Counted from the first letter of the stretch, positions 1-7,409 are shown. The stretch is DNA of 10,363 nt from Candidatus Latescibacterota bacterium (GCA_030613045.1 JAUWMS010000042.1:1-10363), one strand, 5' to 3'. Notes: a model not told the origin generated them from the sequence alone. Translations and numbers: made by a program.

Positions 1-36
1 TTTGAAGCACGCATGCACCCCTTTTCTGATTTAACC

Positions 37-42
37 GGAGGT
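37..42 (+). promoter_or_regulatory. Ribosome binding site, heme-propeller gene
   Basis: GGAGGT lies 3-4 bases before ATG at 46. It favours this start over the in-frame ATG at 13, which has no such site. The spacing is slightly short. Confidence 0.6.
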
Positions 43-45
43 CTT

Positions 46-1890
46 ATGAAACGCTTTCATTTTACCTCGTTGAGAATGCCGATTGTGGGGCTTCTTCTCG
101 TAGTCGTAGGAGCCTATTCGGTTGTGAGTTATGCTCGGAAGGTCAAGGAGGGCAAACTGCATACATTATTTGTCGGCCCTTCCGAAGTGCCCGAAGTCCC
201 AGACCGGCCTTACACCGTCCGCTCGGAGTCCGATCTGCGGGCATACACGGCCGCCGAACACGAAGCGCCCTCCGACGCGCCTGAGACCGAGATGCCCTTT
301 CCCGACAAGGCCAAACAGGCTGATGTGGCGTGGATCGAGGGAGCCACGCGCGAGCAGTTCGAGGCGATGCGGCAGGAGCGGAGGAAGGTGGACGCCGCGA
401 CCGGCGCTACACAGCGGGAGGATCGTCTGCGGTGGCGCGACGCGTATCGCGAGCGCGTCCCCTCGCGCGTGCTGTGGATTTCCTATCCACCCGACCACGC
501 GGTATTCCCCCCCAATCTCTGCGAGCCCCGCGTGGAGTGGGACGATGCAATCAACGATCTCTGGCAGGTCACGGTGGGAGTCACCGGAACCGCCGTGGAG
601 CACAAATTTATCACGACGGAGCGACAGTGGCATTTTCCCAAAAAGCTATGGCGTATCGTCCGGGAAAACGCGGTGACGCGCGACGCATGGATACAAATCA
701 AAGGGGTGCAGCGCCCGGACGAAGACCCGAAAAAAGCCCTGAAAATTCAGGCCGCACCGGTCGTGCATTTCCGAATCTCGCAGCATCCGGCGGACGATTA
801 CGTGGTGTACCGATTGGTCGTCCCTCAGTTTCAGGCGCAGAAAACCCCGGATACGTTCATCCGGGCCCTCCGATCTTTTGAGCAAAAGCCGTTTCTCGCC
901 ACGCGCCAACGCTATTGTTTCAGTTGTCACACCTTCTCCTCCAAGCGGGGAACGGACGGCATGATGTCCATTAAGATGCGTCTTAGCGTGGGCGAAAAGA
1001 AACCCGTCGGACTCGGCATCGTGGATATGGCTTCGGGAAAGGGCTGGAAAGCGCAATTCCCATTCGAGCGCAAGGGCTTTACGTACATGGACTGGAACCG
1101 AACGGGGGACCAACTCGTCATTTCCGCGAACCAGGCGTTCAGCTCTTCGAGACCCCTGATCCACGAAACCCAGGAGTTGGAGTACAGCGGGTCCGACATT
1201 GCGGTCTATGATCTTTCTCGGGATCGGGTCGCGTTAGTACCCGGAGCGAGCGCGCCGGATCTGCTCGAGCTTTATCCCGCCTGGACGCCGGACGATCAGC
1301 GCATTGTGTTTTCGAGGGTGCAGGCCGGCGTGAGCGTGCGCTTGATGCAATTCGATCTGTACGTGGTGGATTACGCCGAAGGGAAGGGCGGCATTCCGGT
1401 GGCCTTAGAAGGCGCTTCGAACAATGGGAAAAGCAATTACTTCGCGCGTTTCTCGCCGGATGGAAAATGGCTGTCCTTCTGCATGGCGGATCAAGGTTCT
1501 TTGATCGAACCCTCCAGCGATCTTTATGTGCTCCCCGCCGATCTTCAAGGCCCGGCGCATCGGTTGGAATGCAATGCGGAGTCCGCCGCGGACTCCTGGC
1601 ACAGTTGGTCCTCCAACAGCCGGTGGCTGATCTTTACGAGCAAGCGGGACGATGGCGTCTTTGCCCGGTGGTATCTGACGGAGATAGACGCGGAAGGCCA
1701 CGCCTCCCCCGCGGTGCGTTTGCCGCTTGAAAAGCCGCCTTTAGAGTGCTTCAATCTCCCGGAATTTCTGAATGAAAGACCGCGGGTTTCCGAACGGCAG
1801 ATCTTCGAAGTGGTTCGGGCCGAATCGCCGACGAAAAACATAAAAAGTGAGAAAGTGAAGAAATCGGAAAGCGAGAAAGTGGGAAAGTGA
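46..1890 (+). CDS. Membrane-anchored heme-c / PD40 (TolB-like) beta-propeller protein
   Basis: Predicted 614-residue envelope protein. Residues 10-29 form one hydrophobic segment after a basic N-terminus, so the rest should lie in the periplasm, where c-type heme is attached. A single heme-binding motif, CFSCH, is at residues 291-295 and continues as TFSS; this resembles the NCxSCHTF signature I associate with PD40-type proteins of Bacteroidetes and relatives. After it come propeller-like blades: MDWNRTGDQLVIS near 348, YPAWTPDDQRIVFSR near 410, FARFSPDGKWLSF near 466 and HSWSSNSRWLIFTSK near 519. Residues 30-280 match nothing I recognise. The start at 46 is chosen for the GGAGGT at 37-42 and the membrane segment that follows; the frame is open to the window edge, so a start further upstream is not excluded. 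The last ~17 residues (Lys/Ser/Glu-rich) are encoded by an 8-bp tandem repeat and are probably an acquired tail. Ligand and redox role are unknown. Confidence 0.85.
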   Translation: MKRFHFTSLRMPIVGLLLVVVGAYSVVSYARKVKEGKLHTLFVGPSEVPEVPDRPYTVRSESDLRAYTAAEHEAPSDAPETEMPFPDKAKQADVAWIEGATREQFEAMRQERRKVDAATGATQREDRLRWRDAYRERVPSRVLWISYPPDHAVFPPNLCEPRVEWDDAINDLWQVTVGVTGTAVEHKFITTERQWHFPKKLWRIVRENAVTRDAWIQIKGVQRPDEDPKKALKIQAAPVVHFRISQHPADDYVVYRLVVPQFQAQKTPDTFIRALRSFEQKPFLATRQRYCFSCHTFSSKRGTDGMMSIKMRLSVGEKKPVGLGIVDMASGKGWKAQFPFERKGFTYMDWNRTGDQLVISANQAFSSSRPLIHETQELEYSGSDIAVYDLSRDRVALVPGASAPDLLELYPAWTPDDQRIVFSRVQAGVSVRLMQFDLYVVDYAEGKGGIPVALEGASNNGKSNYFARFSPDGKWLSFCMADQGSLIEPSSDLYVLPADLQGPAHRLECNAESAADSWHSWSSNSRWLIFTSKRDDGVFARWYLTEIDAEGHASPAVRLPLEKPPLECFNLPEFLNERPRVSERQIFEVVRAESPTKNIKSEKVKKSESEKVGK

Positions 1891-1931
1891 AGAAATCGGA
1901 AAGTGGGAAAGTGAGAAAGTGAGAAAGTGGG
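1846..1931 (+). repeat. 8-bp tandem array (AAAGTGAG type) crossing the stop codon
   Basis: Degenerate head-to-tail units of about 8 bases (AAAGTGAG, AAAGTGGG, AAATCGGA and similar). The array begins inside the 3' end of the heme-propeller gene, passes through its TGA at 1888-1890 and continues about 40 bases beyond. The unit length is not a multiple of three, so gain or loss of one unit would change the C-terminal residues. A reverse-complement array is at 2543-2580. Confidence 0.85.
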
Positions 1932-1942
1932 AGGCGCTTGCA

Positions 1943-2017
1943 CCTGGTTTATCCGCAAGTTCGGAATTTCACGCTCGCCTTCGGGCTTTGTTCAAACCTC
2001 CTCGAAAGCCAACGTGG
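1943..2017 (+). repeat. Possible truncated third copy of the 137-bp repeat
   Basis: ACCTGG then TTATCCGCAAGT at 1949-1960 matches the left end of repeat copy 2, where TTATCCGCAAGT is identical at 2375-2386 and preceded by ACCTGA. The similarity fades after about 18 bases, so this may be a truncated copy or just a shared end motif. I see no gene here. Confidence 0.4.
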
Positions 2018-2155
2018 ATTATTCACAAGTCTTGGGTGATGCGCCCCGGCTTCAGGCTTTTTCTTGAAAAACAGCCTGTTGAAACCGAAACTCCAAAATA
2101 CGTTGCTGCACAAACAGCAAAAAAGGATTTTGGGGAAATTTGTGAATCATGCAGG
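2018..2155 (+). repeat. 137-bp direct repeat, copy 1 (MITE-like)
   Basis: This copy runs from ATTATTCACAAGTCTTGG to TTTGTGAATCATGCAGG and aligns along its whole length with 2374-2509. Shared internal blocks include GGCTTCAG, CTGCACAA, AAGGATTT and the terminal TTTGTGAATCA. ATTCACAA near the left end is the reverse complement of TTGTGAAT near the right end, as expected of a small inverted-repeat element. An internal hairpin can form between CAGGCT and AGCCTG. No transposase is encoded. Confidence 0.8.
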
Positions 2156-2372
2156 GGAGATGTCCCGTCAGGGACAGGATATTTATAGCATTCGAAATAG
2201 CCGAAAACCTTCCCAAGTCCCGTAAGGGACGAAATATCTACGGAAGACGCATAATGACGTAAGGTGCATTCGGAAAAATATTGGACAAATATGCAGTCCC
2301 TACGGGACTGTGAAATGTTCTTCTTGGATTGTTTTGCTATAGATATTTTGCCCCTGACGGGACAGAAACCTG
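2152..2372. repeat. Palindromic element built of GTCCC-N4-GGGAC motifs
   Basis: The two ends, 2152-2190 and 2335-2372, are imperfect inverted repeats of 38-39 bases sharing the core TGTCCCGTCAGGG and the edge TATAGCA. Inside is a second nested pair: GTCCC-GTAA-GGGAC at 2217-2230 and CAGTCCC-TAC-GGGACTG at 2294-2310. Including the ends (2161-2176 and 2350-2363), four small hairpins share the GTCCC/GGGAC stem. The layout resembles REP/BIME-type non-autonomous palindromic elements. It fills almost exactly the space between the two 137-bp direct repeats. Confidence 0.75.
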
Positions 2373-2373
2373 A

Positions 2374-2509
2374 ATTATCCGCAAGTCTTGGATAATGCGC
2401 ACCGGCTTCAGACTTTTCTTAAAAAATTGCGTTTTGAAGCCGGAAATCCAAAACACCCTGCTGCACAAGAGCAAAGAAGGATTTCGGGCGAATTTGTGAA
2501 TCACGCAGG
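2374..2509 (+). repeat. 137-bp direct repeat, copy 2 (MITE-like)
   Basis: Second copy, in the same orientation as 2018-2155. It starts ATTATCCGCAAGTCTTGG and ends AATTTGTGAATCACGCAGG. Its internal hairpin is GGCTTCA with TGAAGCC, a perfect 7-bp stem. The flanks read ACCTG on the left and CAGGT on the right, reverse complements that may mark the true ends. The remaining bases to the next gene (2510-2608) hold only the 8-bp array and the ribosome binding site. Confidence 0.8.
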
Positions 2510-2542
2510 TTAAATGAGCGAAAAAATTTGAATCTCAGTGTT

Positions 2543-2580
2543 TTTTCTCACTTTCTCACTTTCTCACCGTCACACTTTTT
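2543..2580 (-). repeat. 8-bp tandem array, inverted relative to 1846-1931
   Basis: CTTTCTCA is repeated at 2551-2558 and 2559-2566, with degenerate units on both sides. On the minus strand this reads TGAGAAAG, the same unit as the array at the end of the previous gene. The two arrays therefore bracket the 600-base gap as long inverted repeats. Confidence 0.8.
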
Positions 2581-2608
2581 ATGTTTGCCTCTTGGAAAGC
2601 GCATCACA

Positions 2609-5600
2609 ATGATCCCCAAAATGTTCACAAAACACCCCCTCGTCTCCATGGCGACGCTGCTTGCCGTGGGACTTCTGATCACTTCAGGCGGCAGCCTGCT
2701 CGCGCCCACCTTCATCGCGCACGAGGAGAGCGTGCTCAGGCTGCCGTTGTTGTCCTCGTGGAAAAACCTGCCCCTCATCTTCTCCCGCGATTTTCTGATG
2801 TTCACCGACGGCCAGTTTCGCCCGATGAGCTACGCGCTGCTGGCTGCGGTCCGCACGTTTGTCCCCGTGGAAAACGTCCTCTTCTGGCACCTTTGGCTAT
2901 TGGCCTTTCATGGATTGAATGCGCTCCTGATTTTCGTCCTCGTCCGACGCTTTTCAAAACATCCGTGGAGCGCCGTCCTGGCTGCGGCGGTCTTTGCGCT
3001 GCATCCCCTATCCTCGCTCGTGATAAACGACATCAACGCCTTCCACTACGTGCTCGGATTGACGTTTTATCTCGGCGCGCTCTGCTCTTTTCTGTCATTC
3101 GCGGACACACGGCGGAGGAGAGCCTACGTAGCGGCGGTAATTTTGTTCGTTCTGGGATTGTTCACGTCCAAGATCGTGTGCACGCTTCCCCTCGTTTTGG
3201 CGGCCTGCGAACTCCTTTATCGGCGGACGAAAACGCGCACCGTACTCGGACGCCTCCTGCCCTTTGTCGTCCTACCTCTGTTGCTTTCCCCGTTGTGGTG
3301 GGGATACAAGCCCCATCCGCTTTATTTCAAAACAACCGAATTCCCTCCCGGCGCGGGCTGGTACAGTTTTTTCTCCGTAGTCGGTGCCACGGGCTGGTAT
3401 CTCAAAGGCCTGCTCTTTGGATGGAACCTTCCGGTGGTGCTGCACGAATCCGTCGGACGCATTCTCCGCCCTATGCACTTGCGGTTCCTGATTTGGGCGT
3501 TGGTTGATCTGGGGGTGCTGATCGGAGCGGGATGGGCGCTACGCCGGAAGCGATGGGCCGGTTTGGGCGTCGTGCTGATCTTTGCGGGAATGCTTCCTTT
3601 TGCCTCCAGTCTCTGGAACGGCGTGGAGGAGTGGGCTTCCTGGTTCTATTTATATGTCCCCGTGGCGGGATTTGCCATGCTGGTCGGAAGCCTGGCCGAC
3701 GGCTTGTGTTCTTTTCTCCGGCGAAATGGGCGCGCGGCGGGGCTGATGCTGTTGGGTCTGCTCGGACTTTATTACGGGATCGGGCAGACGCGTCTCAATC
3801 TTGCTTCGCGTTCGGCGGTGGACTATTGGGAACGTGTGCTGCGGATCAACCCCAAAAGCGAGATCGCTTCTCTGAAGTTGGGCAAGGCGCTTCTGGAACG
3901 AGGAGAGATCGAGGAGGCGCTCGGCTTCCTGTTTTCGCCCGTAGTGGCCCAAATCCAGAATGCGTCTCTCGAAATGAGCCGATATTACAGCGCTCAAGGG
4001 GATAATCCGGCGGCCGTCATCCATCTCATGATGGCGGCGCGTGAGGAAACGGGACTCCAGTTTCAGCATTACGAGCGGGCCGCGGCGGAGGTGCTCTGCA
4101 ACGCAGGCGCTCCGGAGTATGCGCAGGAGGCCCTGGGAAGGAGCCTGATGGCCAATCCCTACAATCTTTCGGCGATGGAGCAATTGGCCCGGATCTGGGT
4201 GCGCAAGGGACACGTGGCGGCGGCGGAGCGGTTGGCCGAACGCGCGCGGGAAATTGCGCCGTCTCATCCGGAGACCGCTCGGATGGGAGCAATGATCGAG
4301 CACGCACGAATAGCTTCCGAAGCTTCCCAAACGCCGGAGGTGATCCATCCTCCGGAGCCGGACTGGCTGCGATACGTCACGGAAAGTACCCGGACCCCTC
4401 GGTTGCGCCGGGAAATCGTTCAAATCAGCGAACGCTATCCGAACGATCCCGTGATCCAAATGGAGGCCGGAATCTGTCTCGTGCAGGACGGTCGGCCCGC
4501 CCGCGCATTGCCCAAGCTCACCTTTGCCACGAAGTCGCTTTCTTCCTACTCTCACGCATGGGCGATGAAATGCTGGGCCGCGTCGAAGGCAGAAATTTTC
4601 GAGGAAGCTGAATACGCAGGCCAGCGCGCGCTCGAACTGGATCCGAAAAGCCCGGCGGTGCACAATACCCTGGGGCTGATGTTCAGCAGTCTCGCGAACC
4701 GACAGCGGGATCGAGCGGCCCACAAGCAAAAACTCGATCAGGCGATCCGGCACTACCACCGGGCGCTCGCTATCCAGCCGAGCTACGCCCAGGCGCACAA
4801 TAATCTGGGCATGGCCCTCGACGATCAGGGAAACTTTGACGAAGCGATCCAGCATTACCGGCAGGCTCTGCGCATCAAGCCGAACTACGCCCAAGCGCAC
4901 AATAATCTGGGGATCACGCTCGACAACCAGGGCAAATCGGGCGAGGCCATCGAGCACTATGAGCAGGCCCTGCGCATCCGACCGGACTACGCCAAGGCGC
5001 ACAATAATCTGGGAATTGCGCTGTCCGAAGAGGGCAGGCTCGACGAGGCCATCGGGCATTACGAGCAGGCCCTGCGCATTCAACCGGACTATGCCAACGC
5101 ACACAATAACCTCGGCGTGGCCCTCGCCCGGCAGGGCAAAGCCAAGGACGCCATTGCCCATCTCCGGCAAGCCCTGCGCGTCCAGCCAAACGCCACCAGA
5201 GCCTGGGACAACTTGGGCAGCCTGCTGATGATGGGACGAAGCAGCTTCGGAGCGTCCATCCGCGTCCTTCGGGAAGCATTGGCGTGCGCGCCGGACCACC
5301 TCGGCGTGACGGTCAATCTGGCCTATCTGCTGGCCGCGTGCCCGGAGTCAAATCTGCGCAACGGGCCTCAAGCTATCCAATTGGCCGAACGCGCGTGTCA
5401 GGCCACGGCATACAGAAACCCTCAGGCCTTAGACGCCCTCGCCGCCGCTTATGCCGAAACAGGACGTTTCGACGAAGCCGTTCGGAAGGCCGATCAAGCC
5501 CTTCAGATCGCCGGCTCGTCGAGGCATGCCAAGCTGGGCAAGCAGATCCAAGCGCGGCGGAATCTGTATAAGGCGCGTCGGAAATATCGGATGATGCCAA

Positions 5601-5614
5601 TGCACAATGAATAA
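2609..5614 (+). CDS. Multi-pass GT-C/TMTC-like membrane protein with C-terminal TPR domain
   Basis: Predicted 1001 residues. Residues 11-400 contain about nine to eleven hydrophobic segments (for example 11-32, 93-112, 120-138, 147-165, 172-200, 215-231, 292-310, 316-334, 344-362, 377-391). The pattern after the first span (NLPLIFSRDF, then RPMSYALLAA, FHGLNALLIFVLVRR, FALHPL) resembles bacterial relatives of TMTC/PMT-type glycosyltransferases fused to TPRs. The acidic pair usual in the first loop appears here as HEE (38-40). From about residue 400 to 985 the protein is TPR, with a run of near-perfect 34-residue units (AHNNLG...DEAI.HY.QALRI.P.YA) at 729-864. This architecture suggests an enzyme or scaffold at the membrane whose TPR arm binds protein partners; glycosyl transfer is an inference. 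The start at 2609 has GGAAAG at 2594-2599; upstream in-frame codons are repeat-derived. Stop is 94 bases before the parvulin lipoprotein. Confidence 0.85.
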   Translation: MIPKMFTKHPLVSMATLLAVGLLITSGGSLLAPTFIAHEESVLRLPLLSSWKNLPLIFSRDFLMFTDGQFRPMSYALLAAVRTFVPVENVLFWHLWLLAFHGLNALLIFVLVRRFSKHPWSAVLAAAVFALHPLSSLVINDINAFHYVLGLTFYLGALCSFLSFADTRRRRAYVAAVILFVLGLFTSKIVCTLPLVLAACELLYRRTKTRTVLGRLLPFVVLPLLLSPLWWGYKPHPLYFKTTEFPPGAGWYSFFSVVGATGWYLKGLLFGWNLPVVLHESVGRILRPMHLRFLIWALVDLGVLIGAGWALRRKRWAGLGVVLIFAGMLPFASSLWNGVEEWASWFYLYVPVAGFAMLVGSLADGLCSFLRRNGRAAGLMLLGLLGLYYGIGQTRLNLASRSAVDYWERVLRINPKSEIASLKLGKALLERGEIEEALGFLFSPVVAQIQNASLEMSRYYSAQGDNPAAVIHLMMAAREETGLQFQHYERAAAEVLCNAGAPEYAQEALGRSLMANPYNLSAMEQLARIWVRKGHVAAAERLAERAREIAPSHPETARMGAMIEHARIASEASQTPEVIHPPEPDWLRYVTESTRTPRLRREIVQISERYPNDPVIQMEAGICLVQDGRPARALPKLTFATKSLSSYSHAWAMKCWAASKAEIFEEAEYAGQRALELDPKSPAVHNTLGLMFSSLANRQRDRAAHKQKLDQAIRHYHRALAIQPSYAQAHNNLGMALDDQGNFDEAIQHYRQALRIKPNYAQAHNNLGITLDNQGKSGEAIEHYEQALRIRPDYAKAHNNLGIALSEEGRLDEAIGHYEQALRIQPDYANAHNNLGVALARQGKAKDAIAHLRQALRVQPNATRAWDNLGSLLMMGRSSFGASIRVLREALACAPDHLGVTVNLAYLLAACPESNLRNGPQAIQLAERACQATAYRNPQALDALAAAYAETGRFDEAVRKADQALQIAGSSRHAKLGKQIQARRNLYKARRKYRMMPMHNE
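4793..5200 (+). repeat. Four 102-bp tandem units encoding TPR repeats
   Basis: Units begin at 4793, 4895, 4997 and 5099, exactly 102 bases (34 codons) apart. The first three share GCGCACAATAATCTGGG at their starts and all have closely matching CAGGC(C/T)CTGCGC segments. The DNA-level identity, not only the protein-level one, points to recent duplication or ongoing recombination. The array is in frame and part of the gene. Confidence 0.9.
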
Positions 5615-5627
5615 TGGAAATAGGCAC

Positions 5628-5682
5628 TGGTCATTAGGCATTAGTCGCCGTCACCTCCCTCTTGCCTATTGCCCAATCACCA
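5628..5682. repeat. Imperfect inverted repeat between TPR and parvulin genes
   Basis: TGGTCATTAGGCATTAG (5628-5644) can pair with CTATTGCCCAATCACCA (5666-5682) at 14 of 17 positions around a 21-base loop. There is no T-tract after it, so it is a weak candidate terminator; it may be a repeat-derived stem or an mRNA-processing structure between two co-transcribed genes. Confidence 0.6.
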
Positions 5683-5697
5683 ATCCTCACTCACCCC

Positions 5698-5702
5698 AGG
5701 AG
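5698..5702 (+). promoter_or_regulatory. Ribosome binding site, parvulin lipoprotein
   Basis: AGGAG lies 6 bases before ATG at 5709 and immediately precedes a lipoprotein signal peptide, fixing this start. The earlier in-frame ATG at 5607 overlaps the previous gene and would add a non-signal N-terminus. Confidence 0.7.
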
Positions 5703-5708
5703 AAAATC

Positions 5709-7409
5709 ATGCACAGACTCACGATCCCGATCATCCTTTCGATGCTCACGCTGACCTTCTCAGGCTGTGGCCGCACAGACGATCTCGTTGTGGCAAAGAT
5801 CGGGGAGAAGAAAATCACCGTCCGTGCGTTCAAGGAATTCGTCGCCAAACTCCCTGCATCTCAGCAAGCCACCAAGGGGGACATCGAGAAAGTCAGAGCA
5901 AACCTTCAGGTCCTCATAGACCGGGAACTGATGATGCTCGAGGCCAGAAACCGGGGATTGGACACCACCCGCGCGGTAACGGAACCGCTGAAAGGGGCAA
6001 AGCAGGCGCTCGTGATGCGGGCGCTCTACGAAAGGGAAACCAGCGAAACACCGACATTTCCGGAAACGGAAATGCGGGCCTACTTCGAACGGAAAAAATT
6101 CGGAGAGGAGATTCGACTGAGTCGCATCGTAGTCGAAACTCGGGAGGAAGCCCGGGCGATATGCGAGCAATTGAAACAAGGCGCGAATTTCTCCGAACTG
6201 GCGCGGAACAAATCAGCGGACAAAAAACACGCTCAGCAGGGCGGAGATGTGGGATGGTGGTCCATAGAGAATTTGCCCGGCCCCATCCGTTCCCAGGTCA
6301 TCCCTTTGAAGATAGGGGAAATCACTGAGCCTCTCAGTTGGAAAACACAATTCCTCGTGCATATCGTAACGGGCAAACGAAGCGGCGCGTTCGAGGAATG
6401 GAAAAAAGAAATTGTCCGCGGCATGAAAGCGGAGTGGGAGCAGAAACGATGGAACGAGTACGTGGAGGAAGTCAAAACGAGCTATCGGATGACCCTTGAA
6501 GATGCCGCACTGAGCGCGCTGCTCACGTGGGCCAAAACATCCGGCCCGTCCGCCCAGCCCCCTCCGGAACTCTCGGATCGCCCGCTCGCAACATTCAAAG
6601 GGGGCGCGGTCTCGGTAAGCGATTATTTGAAGGGGACGTACATTCGTGCGCTTGCCGCTTCCTGGGCCGACAGCGTCAAAACGAGAAACATGCTCGAACA
6701 GATGGTGATCCAAAGCGAACTGATGGTGCGGGAGATCCGCCAAAGAAAGATTGACCTGGATCCGTCTGTCCTCGCCGACCTTAAGAACAGAAAAGAGAAG
6801 CGGATGGCCGAGGAACTTCGGCGCATCGAGGTGATGGAGAAAGTGGAAGCAACCGAGGAAGAAGCCAGACAATTTTACGAAGCGCATCCCTCCCTGTATT
6901 TCCTGCCTGCCAAGGTGACGGGGGTAGAGGTTCTGCTGGAGACCAGAGAGGAGGCCGAACGGATTCTGAAACTGGCACAGGAAGGCGCAAATCTAAGAGA
7001 GCTTGCAGAGCAGCATTCCGTCCGGGCAAAAGACCAGTTTGGAAGAAGAGGCGTCTTCCGGTTCTTCCCTTACCAGAAGGAACTCTACGGAGGGGAATTG
7101 GTGGAGAAAGCCTTCGAGGCCAAAATCGGGGAACTCACCGGCCCTGTAAAATCCACGAAGGGCGGGTACTCTGTCTTTAAGGTCCTGTCCGGGGAGGCGG
7201 CGAGGTATGAGCCTTTTGAAGAAGCCAAACCCCGGGCCATAGGCGCCGCCCGCCATCAGAATGGAGAGGTGCTTTTCCGGAAATTTATGCGCACCCTGAA
7301 GGAACAGTACGCCGATCAGATTGTGGTGGATGAGGAGCAACTCGTTCGGGCCGCGGAGGAATTGCCTGAGCCTGAGCCGCCGTCTTCTAAAGATACGATT
7401 TCGGATTGA
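5709..7409 (+). CDS. Lipoprotein with two SurA/PpiC-type parvulin modules
   Basis: Predicted 566-residue envelope lipoprotein. The signal peptide is residues 1-19, with lipobox FSGC and lipidated Cys20. The protein is an internal duplication of a SurA-like module: an N-terminal helical part (VVAKIGEKKITVRAFKEFV, 27-45; then an LIDRELM helix near 69-75) plus a parvulin domain (134-223), followed by a second helical part (LATFKGGAVSVSDYL, 293-307; QMVIQSELMV, 331-340) plus a second parvulin domain (402-495). Domain 1 keeps GGDVGWW and the late histidine (KTQFLVH, His218), but the early one in the usual RASHILV is Arg139. In domain 2 both are replaced (Glu407, Ser488) and GGDLGWF is degraded. 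Peptidyl-prolyl isomerase activity is therefore doubtful in domain 2; a chaperone role on exported proteins is more likely. The acidic C-terminal tail (540-566) has no clear fold. It sits 94 bases after the TPR gene, probably in one transcript. Confidence 0.88.
   Translation: MHRLTIPIILSMLTLTFSGCGRTDDLVVAKIGEKKITVRAFKEFVAKLPASQQATKGDIEKVRANLQVLIDRELMMLEARNRGLDTTRAVTEPLKGAKQALVMRALYERETSETPTFPETEMRAYFERKKFGEEIRLSRIVVETREEARAICEQLKQGANFSELARNKSADKKHAQQGGDVGWWSIENLPGPIRSQVIPLKIGEITEPLSWKTQFLVHIVTGKRSGAFEEWKKEIVRGMKAEWEQKRWNEYVEEVKTSYRMTLEDAALSALLTWAKTSGPSAQPPPELSDRPLATFKGGAVSVSDYLKGTYIRALAASWADSVKTRNMLEQMVIQSELMVREIRQRKIDLDPSVLADLKNRKEKRMAEELRRIEVMEKVEATEEEARQFYEAHPSLYFLPAKVTGVEVLLETREEAERILKLAQEGANLRELAEQHSVRAKDQFGRRGVFRFFPYQKELYGGELVEKAFEAKIGELTGPVKSTKGGYSVFKVLSGEAARYEPFEEAKPRAIGAARHQNGEVLFRKFMRTLKEQYADQIVVDEEQLVRAAEELPEPEPPSSKDTISD

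Noticed and set aside
1919..2188. 89-residue plus-strand reading frame
   Set aside because: It starts in the 8-bp array and runs through the 137-bp repeat and into the palindromic element. It has no ribosome binding site, and its second repeat copy is not open in the same way.
2528..2608. 27-residue N-terminal extension of the GT-C/TPR protein
   Set aside because: It is encoded by the CTTTCTCA array (FSHFLTFSPSHF) and lacks a ribosome binding site. ATG at 2609 has GGAAAG upstream and leads straight into the first membrane span.
4793..5200. Regularly spaced repeats suggesting a CRISPR array
   Set aside because: The 102-base period is entirely in frame and encodes 34-residue TPR units; there are no unique spacers between conserved short repeats and no cas genes.
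3650..5299. 549-residue antisense reading frame opposite the TPR gene
   Set aside because: The opposite strand encodes a clear TPR domain. The long antisense frame is a by-product of GC-rich, repeated TPR codons and has no start signal or recognisable domain.
5607..5708. Upstream start for the parvulin protein, overlapping the TPR gene
   Set aside because: The added residues come from the inverted repeat at 5628-5682 and would place the lipoprotein signal peptide internally.
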